The notes beneath the pieces were generated by a model that was given only the letters and a program-made list of their open reading frames with translations, searched no databases and was not told the origin of the DNA. Positions 1-8,446 of a stretch of DNA of 17,354 bases are shown here, piece by piece. Each line of letters starts with the position of its first letter. The first letter of the stretch is position 1. Position numbers and translations under genes: made by a program. This DNA is from an uncultured Flavobacteriaceae bacterium (lineage in GTDB: Bacteria; Bacteroidota; Bacteroidia; Flavobacteriales; Flavobacteriaceae), in the NCBI GenBank assembly GCA_938074515.1, contig CALJFV010000087.1, forward strand, positions 1-17,354. The letters run 5' to 3'.

Positions 1-1
1 A

Positions 2-403
2 TCGAAAAATGAGGCCATCTCTTGGAGCGACTTAATCGATTCCCTTAAAACACTAATTCAAAATTTTATTGTTGAAGGCAAAGCAGTTTTAGAGGATGCT
101 GCACTGCAAGAATCCCAATCCGATTCAAATCCTCAGAACAAAAAACCCTTAATTGAACGCAACGATCAAGATAAAGAAATCATCGCTTTGCTTGAAGAAT
201 TTGTGACGCCAGCTGTGGCCGGTGATGGCGGATATATTGCCTTTGATTCCTTTGACCCTGAATCCAAAACTGTCCGTGTTTTATTACAAGGGGCATGCAG
301 TGGATGCCCGTCTTCAACCATGACCCTTAAAAATGGAATTCAATCACTTCTGATGGAAATGACTCAAGGCCGCGTCGCGCATGTAGAAGCAATTAATGGC
401 TAA
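2..403 (+). CDS. NifU-family iron-sulfur cluster scaffold protein (C-terminal part, 5' end outside window)
   Basis: The frame is open from the left edge, so this is the last 133 residues of a longer protein; the TTG at 188 is internal and not the start. The C-terminal half is a NifU/Nfu domain: a helix, then the motif AVAGDGGYIAF, then strands leading to CSGCPSS, whose two cysteines (codons at 296-298 and 305-307) are the CxxC that binds a transient Fe-S cluster in this family. It is preceded by a polar linker rich in Q, S, N and K and by a helical stretch that may close an N-terminal Nfu domain, as in the roughly 300-residue Bacteroidota proteins. The family role is to hold and pass Fe-S clusters to client enzymes in the cytoplasm. 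It is not obviously co-transcribed with the next gene, which lies 124 bp downstream. The family call is secure; the full domain set cannot be seen. Confidence 0.9.
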   Translation, partial: SKNEAISWSDLIDSLKTLIQNFIVEGKAVLEDAALQESQSDSNPQNKKPLIERNDQDKEIIALLEEFVTPAVAGDGGYIAFDSFDPESKTVRVLLQGACSGCPSSTMTLKNGIQSLLMEMTQGRVAHVEAING

Positions 404-499
404 ATCTCCATATAGGGTCCCAAGGTTGTGATTAAATGTTCAACGCTTTGGATATACGATATTTTCATTTTTTTAACACAAGTTCCTAGGTCAACTAAT

Positions 500-508
500 T
501 ATATTCGC
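500..508 (+). promoter_or_regulatory. Possible Bacteroidota-type -7 element before the 528 gene
   Basis: TATATTCGC matches the Bacteroidota -7 consensus TAnnTTTG(C) at all but one position. It lies 19 bp before the ATG at 528, which would give a short leader. I see no good -33 TTG at the expected distance, so support is weak. Confidence 0.3.
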
Positions 509-527
509 ACTTTCAATATTTTTTGAC

Positions 528-1208
528 ATGAATAAATCCATCGCAATCCTTATCTTTTCAATGTTTACCACAATCGCATGGGCGCAACCTGCAGGGTTAG
601 AACTCAATTTTCAAAGAGTGCGCAGTGGGGATCGATTTGTGTCAGATGGCAACACCACTGGCTCGCCATATTATCACGACCAGTATCACAAAGGCTCCAT
701 TTATTTAAACGACAAACTTGCCGCATCGAATGTATTCCTGAAATACAATGCATATCGAGACATTTTCTTGGCCGTTACTGACCTGAATACACCAGACGAG
801 TTAGCTCAAGTGGTGACAAAAACACAAGGCATGAAAGTCCTCGTAAACAAAGAAGAATTTATCACCCTCCCTAGTGTGAACAATCGCTATGAATCGCAAT
901 ATTATCAAGTGGTGGTGCGTGGAGAAAAAGTCACCTTACTCAAAAAAAATTATAAGTTATTTGTTGAAGGCTCGCGGGCTACAACGAGCTTAACCAGAGA
1001 TGTCCCCTCTACCTATTCAGACCGAGGTGATTTCTATTTGCTCAATCCCTCAGGAGATTTTACAGAAGTCCCCTCGTCAACAAAAAAAGTGCTCGCCCTT
1101 TTTCCAAAGGACAAAAAAGCCTTATCCGGGGCAGTAAAAAAATATGGATTAAATCTTAAAAAGGATATCGATCTTATTCGTTTTATCGGCTATTATAACC
1201 GTTTGTAA
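528..1208 (+). CDS. Secreted protein of unknown function, 226 aa
   Basis: Residues 1-19 form a Sec signal peptide (MNKSIA, a hydrophobic core, then AWAQ with cleavage likely after Ala), so the protein should be exported to the periplasm or beyond. There are no cysteines in the mature part, no lipobox and no later membrane segment. The mature chain is rich in Tyr, Lys and Asp and looks like a small mostly-beta protein. It contains KGSIYLNDKLA, LKYNAYRDIF and a C-terminal segment, FPKDKKALSGAVKKYGLNLK, followed by a helix. This layout (an added layer such as 'xVLKYNxYxDxx' followed by a lysine-rich C-terminal helix) recalls uncharacterised secreted proteins common in Flavobacteriia, but I cannot name a family. 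It converges with tsaB, 72 bp away, and appears to be a single-gene unit. Confidence 0.8.
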   Translation: MNKSIAILIFSMFTTIAWAQPAGLELNFQRVRSGDRFVSDGNTTGSPYYHDQYHKGSIYLNDKLAASNVFLKYNAYRDIFLAVTDLNTPDELAQVVTKTQGMKVLVNKEEFITLPSVNNRYESQYYQVVVRGEKVTLLKKNYKLFVEGSRATTSLTRDVPSTYSDRGDFYLLNPSGDFTEVPSSTKKVLALFPKDKKALSGAVKKYGLNLKKDIDLIRFIGYYNRL

Positions 1209-1280
1209 CCAATCGTTTCATTTTTTAGTTAGATTTTCATCTAGGGGGAATATTACTTGAGATGACTCGCAAATTTAAAG

Positions 1281-1943
1281 TCAGGATTTTTTCAGGGTTT
1301 GAAAATCTTTAAGGTAATAGGGCTCAAAATAAGCCACATCAACAAATTCCTTTTTTAAAAATAATTCATGGGACAAAACACCCATTTCTCTGGCACTTGG
1401 TAGGACGCCAGCAATGTATTTCGCGTTTGAGTGAGTGCAAACTCCTTGCCATTTTTCAACACCATTTCCCACGAAGCTTACTTTCCCTTTTTCGAGATAA
1501 GTGGCATACGAGGATTCCTTTAAAATTTCAGCATCTGCCGAATCAAGGGGATGACATTTACGATCTAAAACACATGAATAAACCTCCATCCTTCGGGCGT
1601 CAATCATTGGAATAATAAAATCCGCACTCCCTAAGGCAGAATAACCGAGTATCCTGAGGGTTTCAATGGCTATTAAAGGAATCGATAATGCATAACAAAA
1701 TCCTTTTGCCGCAGAAACTCCAATGCGTAAACCTGTGTAGGATCCAGGCCCTTTACTTACAGCAATTGCTTCAAGTTGGCTCAAGTTAATCCCGGCCTCA
1801 TGACACACCTCTTTAATAAAAAGATGAAGTTGTTCATTATGGCTATAACCGGATGCAGCATCCTCCTTTAAAGCGATACAATCCGTTCCATTAAATATGG
1901 CTACAGAACAATTTGTCGTGGCGGTTTCAATACAAAGTATCAT
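1281..1943 (-). CDS. tsaB: tRNA threonylcarbamoyladenosine biosynthesis protein TsaB
   Basis: TsaB is the cytoplasmic partner that dimerises with TsaD in the complex adding threonylcarbamoyl to A37 of ANN-decoding tRNAs (t6A). The 220-residue length is normal for the family. Diagnostic features are the N-terminal ASKHA-type strand-turn MILCIETATTNCSVA, the SGYSHNEQLH segment near residues 31-40 and the family motif SKGPGSYTGLRIGVSAAKG at about 63-81. As expected for TsaB, the metal-binding histidines of TsaD are absent. The ATG follows the stop codon of the second efflux adaptor by 9 bp, so it is probably transcribed with the exporter operon unless it has its own promoter inside the adaptor gene. 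Nothing in the sequence links its function to export, so the pairing is likely positional. Confidence 0.95.
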   Translation of the reverse strand: MILCIETATTNCSVAIFNGTDCIALKEDAASGYSHNEQLHLFIKEVCHEAGINLSQLEAIAVSKGPGSYTGLRIGVSAAKGFCYALSIPLIAIETLRILGYSALGSADFIIPMIDARRMEVYSCVLDRKCHPLDSADAEILKESSYATYLEKGKVSFVGNGVEKWQGVCTHSNAKYIAGVLPSAREMGVLSHELFLKKEFVDVAYFEPYYLKDFQTLKKS

Positions 1944-1952
1944 TCTCGCTGG

Positions 1953-3227
1953 TTATTCCTCTTTGGATTCCTTGGCCTGCGTATCTAACGCCACTCGATC
2001 ACCTGGATCAAGGAGCTTAGTAACCGTGTTGTAAGGTCCCGTAATGACTTGGTCGCCAATAGATAAGCCTGAGGTAATCTCAATACGACTGTCATCCTGA
2101 ATGCCAGTCTTTATTACGCGAAGGGAGGCTATGTTTTCATTCATGACAAAAACACACTCAAATCGTTCCGCATTAAGATCAATTTTTGGGGCCGGAGCTC
2201 CTGGAATTCGGGCGGTAGTATCTGTTTTAATTACCACTGCACTTATGGGAATGGCGATAATATTATTGCGTCGCTCTGTTTGAATATCCACTGTGGCAGT
2301 CATTCCTGGTCTGAATGGAGCGTAATAATCAGGCTTACCTTCGGTTAAGTCTTGATAGGATTCTGGCAGTATACGCACCTTTACTTTAAAGTTGGTCACT
2401 TGATCTACAGAAAGTGTCGACTCTGCAGAATTTGCAATTTCAGTCACAACCCCTTTAAAAATGCGTTTCAAATAAGCATCTACCTCAACCTCCGTGGTGT
2501 CCCCAATAGAGACCTTTACAATATCATTTTCATTGACATCAACTTCGACCTCCATATTAGAAAGATCAGCAACGCGTACAATCTCCGTTCCCGCCATTTG
2601 GGCCGTCCCGACCACGCGCTCGCCGAGTTCGACAGCTAACTTTGAAATAGTTCCTGACATCGGGGCAAAAATCGAAGTACGATTTAGGTTGTCTTGACCT
2701 TGCTGTACGTTTGAGCGTGCACTTTCCACCGAGTAAAATGCCGAATTTCTTGTGGCCTCAGCCATCTCAAAATCCGCAACCGTTCGATCCCATTCACTCT
2801 TGGAGATCACCCCTTTTTCAAAAAGTGTTTTATTGCGATCATAATTTAATTGTGCGTTACGCAAAGAGGCCTCTGCCTGAGCAAGCCCCGCTTTAGCATT
2901 TTGCAATCCCGCTTCAGCTTGTCGCAGAGCAGACTGAATTAAATCTGGGTTAATTCGCACCAATAAATCACCTTTTTGCACCTGATCGCCCTCACTTATA
3001 GGCAATTCGATAATCTCCCCTGAAACCTCCGAAGACAACATAACTTCGATTTCTGGCTGAATTTTACCAGTGGCCGCAACACTCTGCGTAAGATCACGTG
3101 CTATAACTTCTTCTACATCAACAAGTCGCTGATTCTCGTCCTTACCGAAGAACTTTTTCCCGGCGACAAGAATAACAATTAAAATAATAATCGCTAGGGC
3201 AATCCAAAGGCGTTTTTTCGAGGTCAT
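1953..3227 (-). CDS. Periplasmic adaptor (MacA/HlyD/RND membrane fusion type), 424 aa
   Basis: This is a membrane fusion protein that bridges inner-membrane permeases to a TolC-type channel. Residues about 6-24 are a single membrane anchor (WIALAIIILIVILVAG). A first lipoyl half-motif follows at about 60-95 (LSSEVSGEIIELPISEGDQV). Residues about 98-185 form a long alanine/glutamine-rich coiled-coil hairpin with internal near-repeats, turning at FEKGVISKSEWD. The second lipoyl half is TSIFAPMSGTISKLAVELGE, then a beta-barrel domain and a membrane-proximal domain with RPGMTATVDI. The C-terminus is acidic and charged. The start is two bases after the TolC stop, so the two are translationally linked. 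It is the second adaptor of the operon, and its lipoyl, hairpin and barrel order matches MacA. The substrate cannot be read from the sequence. Confidence 0.92.
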   Translation of the reverse strand: MTSKKRLWIALAIIILIVILVAGKKFFGKDENQRLVDVEEVIARDLTQSVAATGKIQPEIEVMLSSEVSGEIIELPISEGDQVQKGDLLVRINPDLIQSALRQAEAGLQNAKAGLAQAEASLRNAQLNYDRNKTLFEKGVISKSEWDRTVADFEMAEATRNSAFYSVESARSNVQQGQDNLNRTSIFAPMSGTISKLAVELGERVVGTAQMAGTEIVRVADLSNMEVEVDVNENDIVKVSIGDTTEVEVDAYLKRIFKGVVTEIANSAESTLSVDQVTNFKVKVRILPESYQDLTEGKPDYYAPFRPGMTATVDIQTERRNNIIAIPISAVVIKTDTTARIPGAPAPKIDLNAERFECVFVMNENIASLRVIKTGIQDDSRIEITSGLSIGDQVITGPYNTVTKLLDPGDRVALDTQAKESKEE

Positions 3228-3229
3228 AA

Positions 3230-4684
3230 TTAAAATTTTAATTCCGAAACTGGAACACCAAAATACAACTCTAAAACTTTCAATTTAAAAATATAATCAT
3301 ATTTCGCACGATTCACATCGATAACCGCATTGTCATAGCGGGTTTTAGACTGACTAAAATCAAAGGCATTAATAAGACCCACATCATATCGCTGTTGGGC
3401 ATACTGATAAGCCAATTGCTGAGAATTCATAGCCTTCACCGCGGCGTCATAAGATTTTAGAGCACCCTTTGCATCAACAAAAGCTTGATATACAGTGCTC
3501 TCTAAATCCATTTTGGACTGCTCCAAAAGCAATTCACGACGCATTAGATTTAGCTTGCTCCGCTTTACATTATTTCGAGTGCTGTTTCCATTAAATATAG
3601 GGATGTTCATTTGAACCCCATAGGAAATCCCGTCATTCAAGTAGAGCTGCTCTTGAAACGGTTTAGCAGCCACTTCTTGATAACCAATTATGTTTGGTGC
3701 AAATCCGTAAACCGCTGCTCCACTGCCATCAACAAAGCCAATGGGATCCGGTGTACTTACCACAGGGTTATCAGAATCGATAAGCGTCGTTATGCCACTA
3801 AAACGGTCTGACTCACGGGTGTTATAATTCAAAAATGCACCAATAGAGGGAAGATAAGCACTTCGCGCAATCTGTAAGTCCTTTTGAGCTAGGGTAACAT
3901 TAGTTTCTGCAATGAGCACTTCTTTGCGGTACTCCTGCGCAGCAGTCACGAGCTCCTGTGGTGTTTTGTCTAAAATTTCTGTTCCCAAAATATCGTAACC
4001 TTGATCGACGATGTCAAAATTAGCGTAATCGCGGATCTGTAATAATTGAGCTAAATTAATCAGCGACAATGTCACGCCGTTTTGGGCGGCAACGATATTC
4101 TGTTTTTCTGTGGCATCAGCCGCTTGTATTTCAAGTAAATCGCCTTCCGGGAGAACACCGGCATTGACCAATTCTTGGGTCCGTTCTATTTGCCCCACAG
4201 TTACCTGATTCTGAGCTTCTAATACAGCAACATTAGCTTTATTGGTGAGCACCTGCAAAAATGCGTTTGCGACAAATAAGGCGATGTCATCTTGCATTTT
4301 CTCAAGCCCGTATTGAGCCGCTAAAGAATTTAATTTGGCTCGTTGTAGGCCCCTTAAATTTCTTAACCCTTGAAAAACTGATATACTCGCTGTTACGCTA
4401 TAAGATGAGTTTCTTGAAGTTTGATTTTCTAAGACACCTGTGGTTACATTTTGAGTAAGACCAGTATTCCAGGAATTAGACATGGACCCATTTAGGTTTG
4501 GTAAATACGCCCCCACGGCATCTGCTTTGTCCAGCCGAGCGAGTTCTTGGTCCAAAACACTTTGTTTAAGAGAAATGTTATTGGACATGGCGTATTCTAC
4601 GCACTCCTGTAAGGTCCATTTTTTCGTTTGAGCCCCCGCTGACCAAGTCGTCACTAAGGCAATAACAATAGCAAATCGTTTCAT
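3230..4684 (-). CDS. TolC-family outer-membrane efflux channel, 484 aa
   Basis: The protein forms the trimeric outer-membrane barrel and periplasmic tunnel of the exporter. I place the start at the ATG at 4684 because it opens a clear signal peptide (MKRFAIVIALVTTWSAGAQ). The frame is open for 35 more codons to 4789, but that extension overlaps the upstream adaptor gene and would bury the signal peptide. After cleavage come the OEP-domain features: WTLQECVEYAMSNNISLKQ at the mature N-terminus, helical repeats of the type LEAQNQVTVGQIERTQELVNAG, and in the second half the matching repeat QQRYDVGLINAFDFSQSKTRYD. The two halves are the internal duplication typical of TolC. A loop of about 50 residues rich in Pro, Gly and Asp lies near the middle. 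The gene sits between two adaptor genes, 68 bp after the first and 2 bp before the second. Confidence 0.93.
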   Translation of the reverse strand: MKRFAIVIALVTTWSAGAQTKKWTLQECVEYAMSNNISLKQSVLDQELARLDKADAVGAYLPNLNGSMSNSWNTGLTQNVTTGVLENQTSRNSSYSVTASISVFQGLRNLRGLQRAKLNSLAAQYGLEKMQDDIALFVANAFLQVLTNKANVAVLEAQNQVTVGQIERTQELVNAGVLPEGDLLEIQAADATEKQNIVAAQNGVTLSLINLAQLLQIRDYANFDIVDQGYDILGTEILDKTPQELVTAAQEYRKEVLIAETNVTLAQKDLQIARSAYLPSIGAFLNYNTRESDRFSGITTLIDSDNPVVSTPDPIGFVDGSGAAVYGFAPNIIGYQEVAAKPFQEQLYLNDGISYGVQMNIPIFNGNSTRNNVKRSKLNLMRRELLLEQSKMDLESTVYQAFVDAKGALKSYDAAVKAMNSQQLAYQYAQQRYDVGLINAFDFSQSKTRYDNAVIDVNRAKYDYIFKLKVLELYFGVPVSELKF

Positions 4685-4727
4685 AATTTTAATTCGACCC
4701 CTATGGGTTTTTATACGTATTGCAACA

Positions 4728-4735
4728 CAAAGGTA
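4728..4735 (-). promoter_or_regulatory. Possible internal -7 element upstream of the TolC gene
   Basis: On the minus strand TACCTTTG fits TAnnTTTG exactly and falls in the only sizeable gap (68 bp) inside the exporter operon, 43 bp before the chosen TolC start. No TTG stands at the -33 distance, so this may be chance. Confidence 0.25.
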
Positions 4736-4752
4736 AGATTCTTCAGCATAGC

Positions 4753-5907
4753 TTAAGGCCTTCCCTTGGGTTGTTTGAGTTGATTCCACACTTTTATTTT
4801 GTCCTCCATGGATAATCCTGACAAGACTTCAACAATTAAACCGTCACTGATCCCTAAGGTTACCTCTCTTCGCTCAAAATCTTGGTCTCCGGTTTCAACT
4901 TCTACAAAAGCTTGTTGTGTCTCTCGATCATATTGGATTAAAGACTCTTTTACAACTAACACACTGTCCGCTCGCGCCAAGATAATCGAGGCATTGGCAC
5001 TGAGCCCCGCGCGGATGAATGTCGTGTCCTTTTTGCTTAAACTTCCTTTTATTTCAAACTGCACTGCTCCGTTCTCCTCGATGCCTTTGGGAGCAATATA
5101 ATCCAATATGGCATCAAATGACTTATCTTCAATGGCGCCAACAGTGATTTCTAAGGCTAAATTCTCTTTTATCTTTCCAACCTCACTTTCGTCTACTTTT
5201 CCTTCAAAAATCATTTTATTAACGTCCGCCAAAACAGCAATGGTCGTTCCATCATTAAAATTATTTGACTCAATAACCTGATTTCCGACTTTAACGGGGA
5301 CATCGAGAATCATCCCTGAAACGGTTGCGCGAATTTCCGTATTGGCGACCGCACCGAGTCCTTGGGTTGAACCCGTTTTTACAATGTCAAAGGTCTGTTC
5401 GGCCGCCCTCAAATTAACTTGCTCTTGATTGTATCTCTGTGTGGCCTGATCAAAGGACAAACGAGCCGTATCAAATTCGTTAGCCGAAATTACACCTCTT
5501 TGAAACAAAACCTGTTGACGTTCGTATATACTGGTTTGTCGCTCCAATGCTAAACGGGCCGTTTCTACTTGCGTCTTTGCCGCCTTAATATTGTTTTGCG
5601 CGCTGTTCAGGGCATTAATATTGGGGACTACCCGCACTTTTGCTATTAAATCTCCAGTAACCACCGTCTGGCCTGCCTCAACAAAAATAGCGTCTATAAT
5701 TCCTGAAATATTCGGCTTGATAAGCACTTCTTCTTTCGGAACTATGCTTCCTGTAGCCACAGTTTTTTTGACCACCGAACCTATGGTCGCCTGATCGTAC
5801 TCATAAACAATGGGGTCTTGCTGATCCTTGAGCCAGATATAGCGTACCCCTAGTATGAATAAGACACCGATAATAATTAATGTGATTAAAGTTCCTCTTC
5901 TTTTCAT
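4753..5907 (-). CDS. HlyD-family efflux adaptor, 384 aa
   Basis: This is the first adaptor of the operon. Residues about 6-24 are one N-terminal membrane anchor (LITLIIIGVLFILGVRYIW). Then comes a first lipoyl half (VLIKPNISGIIDAIFVEAGQ, about 61-80), a coiled-coil hairpin at about 98-175 turning at FQRGVISANEFD, and a second lipoyl half (TEIRATVSGMILDVPVKVGN). A beta-barrel follows, with a segment about TTFIRAGLSANASIILARAD that matches the RPGM-type turn of MacA-like adaptors. It is related to but clearly distinct from the second adaptor at 1953-3227: the hairpin is a little shorter and the C-terminal tail differs. It begins 35 bp after the second permease. By family knowledge it joins the FtsX/MacB-type permeases to TolC. 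Whether both adaptors work in the same complex is unknown. Confidence 0.92.
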   Translation of the reverse strand: MKRRGTLITLIIIGVLFILGVRYIWLKDQQDPIVYEYDQATIGSVVKKTVATGSIVPKEEVLIKPNISGIIDAIFVEAGQTVVTGDLIAKVRVVPNINALNSAQNNIKAAKTQVETARLALERQTSIYERQQVLFQRGVISANEFDTARLSFDQATQRYNQEQVNLRAAEQTFDIVKTGSTQGLGAVANTEIRATVSGMILDVPVKVGNQVIESNNFNDGTTIAVLADVNKMIFEGKVDESEVGKIKENLALEITVGAIEDKSFDAILDYIAPKGIEENGAVQFEIKGSLSKKDTTFIRAGLSANASIILARADSVLVVKESLIQYDRETQQAFVEVETGDQDFERREVTLGISDGLIVEVLSGLSMEDKIKVWNQLKQPKGRP

Positions 5908-5942
5908 TGTTGGTTGTATTAATACTTTTTATTCATGATTTG

Positions 5943-7202
5943 TTAATCCATGCGCAAGGCATCGACCGGTTTCATTTGAGTTGCGCGGGTCGCAGGAATC
6001 ATTCCAGCCAATAATCCAGAGATTACTAAAATGGCCAAGGCAATAAAAATAACCCCGACACTCACCGAAGGATTTGCAAAATTTTCTACTGATCCAGCAG
6101 CATCCAAAAGCGTATTCATCACCCAAATCAATCCGGCTGCAAAACTTATGCCCGCCATGCCTGAAATAAGGGTTAAAAACATCGATTCTTGTAACACTTG
6201 ACCTCGAATCTCTTTTGGTGTGGCCCCAAGTGCGCGTCTGATCCCGATTTCTTTCGTGCGCTCTTTTACCACGATAAGCATGATATTACTAATTCCGATT
6301 ACCCCGGACATCAAAACTAATGCCCCAACGAAATATCCGACAAAACTCAAAATTGAGAATAAACCGGTAATCTTTTGAAATTGTTCCGCCAGATCAAAAT
6401 GCCCAATGGCCCGCTCATCTTCCGGATGAACCTTATGCGCTGCGCGCATTTCCTCCATGATTTGCGGCTTAATTTGGGTTATCGGTACTTCATCGATAGC
6501 GGTGATGGCCATCCAGCCTACAATATCCCCGTAATTAAACGCCTTCCCAAAAGTGGAAAATGGAATATAAATGGTGTTGGCATCTTCTTGATTATCTCCT
6601 TGACTTGAGGTTTTTTTAACCACGCCAATGACCATAAAATTGATGCCATTAATTTTTATATACGACCCTATAGGCTCCTCATCAAAGTCAAATAAACTCT
6701 TGATTACATCAGTGCTTACAACAGCCACTTTTCGCTCTTGTTGAATATCCGAGTACGATAAAAACCGTCCTTTAAGTACATCCAAAGGTTCTTGGTTGAT
6801 GTATTCTGGATTATCTCCATAAATGTTGAAGGCCCCTGTTTTGTCACCGCGTGTTACATTGTTGGATCCACGAAATCCACCCAATTGATTTCGCGGTGAG
6901 ACAAAGCGCAGTTCAGGAAATTTTTCTTTGAGCAAAGCGACGTCAGACTGTCTGAAATTAAAATTGCGGCCTTTGGTAAAGCCTTTGTAAGGCATGGAGG
7001 TGCTTTGAGTCCACATGAAAATCGTATTGGTGGCAAAGTCTCCAAAATCAGCTTGAACGCCGTTTTTTAAACCATTAGTAAGCGCGAGTAAAATGACCAA
7101 AATAAAGATCCCCCAAAAAACCCCAAAAGCAGTCATGATGGTTCTAAAGCGATTGGCATTAAGCGCCTCTAGTATTTCGTCCCAGCGTTCTTTTTGTAAC
7201 AT
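5943..7202 (-). CDS. MacB/FtsX-type ABC transporter permease (second of pair), 419 aa
   Basis: This is an inner-membrane subunit of a type VII (MacB-like) exporter. An amphipathic N-terminal helix (ERWDEILEALNANRFRT) precedes TM1 at about 22-43, then a large periplasmic MacB_PCD domain to about residue 280. Three further TM helices form the FtsX domain, starting with the signature GVIGISNIMLIVVKERTKEI and GIRRALGATPKEIRGQVLQE, the coupling-helix region that meets the ATPase. It ends in the family's typical MKPVDALRMD. E. coli MacB has the ATPase fused to such a permease; here there is none, so the ATPase must come from the gene at 8439. Its start shares one base with the upstream permease stop (TAATG), indicating translational coupling. 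The two permeases are similar but not identical, which suggests a heterodimer. Confidence 0.94.
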   Translation of the reverse strand: MLQKERWDEILEALNANRFRTIMTAFGVFWGIFILVILLALTNGLKNGVQADFGDFATNTIFMWTQSTSMPYKGFTKGRNFNFRQSDVALLKEKFPELRFVSPRNQLGGFRGSNNVTRGDKTGAFNIYGDNPEYINQEPLDVLKGRFLSYSDIQQERKVAVVSTDVIKSLFDFDEEPIGSYIKINGINFMVIGVVKKTSSQGDNQEDANTIYIPFSTFGKAFNYGDIVGWMAITAIDEVPITQIKPQIMEEMRAAHKVHPEDERAIGHFDLAEQFQKITGLFSILSFVGYFVGALVLMSGVIGISNIMLIVVKERTKEIGIRRALGATPKEIRGQVLQESMFLTLISGMAGISFAAGLIWVMNTLLDAAGSVENFANPSVSVGVIFIALAILVISGLLAGMIPATRATQMKPVDALRMD

Positions 7203-8446
7203 TATTCGTCTCTTAAGGCCTCAATTGGTTTTATGTGGGCCGCTCGGCGTGCAGGAATAAATCCAGCTAAAGCCCCTGCTGTAATTAGAATAAATACCGT
7301 AGTCATGGCGGTTGTAAAATCTACTTGAGGGTACTTGATAAATGCAGAATCAACCATCGGCCCAATCATCTCAAGCAGTCCCACTCCTAGAAAAAGACCA
7401 ACAAAACCTGCCAACGCCGTGATAAATATCGCTTCTTGAAGAATCATCCCAATAATGGACCATGGCAATGCCCCAAGTGCCTTTCGGATACCGATTTCTT
7501 TTGTTCTTTCTTTAACCACAATTAGCATAATGTTGCTTACCCCAACAATTCCGGCAATAATAGTCCCAATCCCGATAAACCAAAAAACCGCCCGAATGGT
7601 ATCGATTAAACCATATATTTTTTTTGCCTCCTCTAGGGTATTGAAGACCCTTACGGCAGATTGGTCGTCTGGAGCAATACTGAACTTCTGACGCAGGTCA
7701 CTATCGATTCGTTGAGTCATAGCGCTCGATAGGGAAACCGCTTGTTCAAAATTATCGCTCATTTTTACGGTGTAAGCTAAAGAACGCAATCGATCTTGAG
7801 CATTATATACTTTTTGCGCGGTGCTCAATGGTAAAAAAATACGGTTCTCCTCTCTATTGCCTCCCGGGTCGCTATAGACCCCTACAACAATAAAATTTAT
7901 GCCCTCAATGTCAATTTGTTCTCCGATCGGATCGACATTCTTAAAAAGATCCTGTTTCATTTGATTACCAATTACCGCAACTTTTGCCGACTCATTTAAG
8001 TCACTTTGATTGATAAATCGACCCGAAACCATAGTTTCGTTTTCGATAAATTGCTGGTCAGGGAAGGCCCCTTCCACGCGGTAATTACCACTCTGATTTT
8101 TGTAGCTAACAGTCCCTCCCCAGATAGAAAAAATGGGAGTTTCGTACTCAATGTAATCCTTATAGTTATTCGAAATCAGATAAAAATCTTCATTCTTAAG
8201 TTGGATGTAACGCCCCGGATTAAGCCCTTTGTACTCCTTGGTCGTAACTCCGGTCCACACTGAAATTCTATTGGTAGCATCTTGCTCAAACTCAGATTGA
8301 ACTCCATTTTGAATGCCCGTACTTACCCCAAGCAAAATCATCAAAATAAATATTCCTGAAGCTACAGATAGCGCAGTAAGAAAAGTGCGTAATCTATTCT
8401 TATTCAGGGTTTCAAAAATTTCCTGCCAGCGCTCTAAACTAAACAT
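7202..8446 (-). CDS. MacB/FtsX-type ABC transporter permease (first of pair), 414 aa
   Basis: The architecture is the same as that of the following permease. The N-terminal helix is ERWQEIFETLNKNRLRTFLT, TM1 lies at about 22-43, and a periplasmic domain of about 240 residues follows. Three C-terminal TM helices then carry VGVSNIMLIVVKERTKEI and GIRKALGALPWSIIGMILQE, and the protein ends IKPIEALRDE. The start overlaps the ATPase stop codon by 8 bp and the stop overlaps the next permease start by one base, so ATPase, permease and permease are translated as a tightly coupled set. The permease family moves substrates from the periplasm through an adaptor and TolC by a 'molecular bellows' movement. 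Substrates of the MacB family include macrolides, peptides, siderophores and lipoproteins; nothing here identifies which. Confidence 0.94.
   Translation of the reverse strand: MFSLERWQEIFETLNKNRLRTFLTALSVASGIFILMILLGVSTGIQNGVQSEFEQDATNRISVWTGVTTKEYKGLNPGRYIQLKNEDFYLISNNYKDYIEYETPIFSIWGGTVSYKNQSGNYRVEGAFPDQQFIENETMVSGRFINQSDLNESAKVAVIGNQMKQDLFKNVDPIGEQIDIEGINFIVVGVYSDPGGNREENRIFLPLSTAQKVYNAQDRLRSLAYTVKMSDNFEQAVSLSSAMTQRIDSDLRQKFSIAPDDQSAVRVFNTLEEAKKIYGLIDTIRAVFWFIGIGTIIAGIVGVSNIMLIVVKERTKEIGIRKALGALPWSIIGMILQEAIFITALAGFVGLFLGVGLLEMIGPMVDSAFIKYPQVDFTTAMTTVFILITAGALAGFIPARRAAHIKPIEALRDE

Noticed and set aside
188..190. TTG as the start of a 71-residue NifU-like protein
   Set aside because: The frame is open to the left edge and the residues before it look like coding sequence, so the gene is cut by the window and not short.
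1230..1243. Palindrome TAGAT-TTTC-ATCTA between the 528 gene and tsaB
   Set aside because: The stem is short and AT-rich and is not followed by a T-run in either direction, so I do not call a terminator for these convergent genes.
2352..2697. Plus-strand reading frames inside the adaptor gene, and similar frames opposite the permease, TolC and oxidase genes
   Set aside because: They run opposite to well-supported genes and show no signal peptide, domain pattern or conserved motif; they are shadow frames.
4685..4789. 35-codon N-terminal extension of the TolC reading frame
   Set aside because: It overlaps the upstream adaptor gene and would put the signal peptide in the middle of the protein; the ATG at 4684 gives a normal signal peptide.
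5929..6126. Short minus-strand frame over the 3' end of the second permease
   Set aside because: It is a different frame of the permease C-terminus, and the permease reading itself carries the FtsX motifs.
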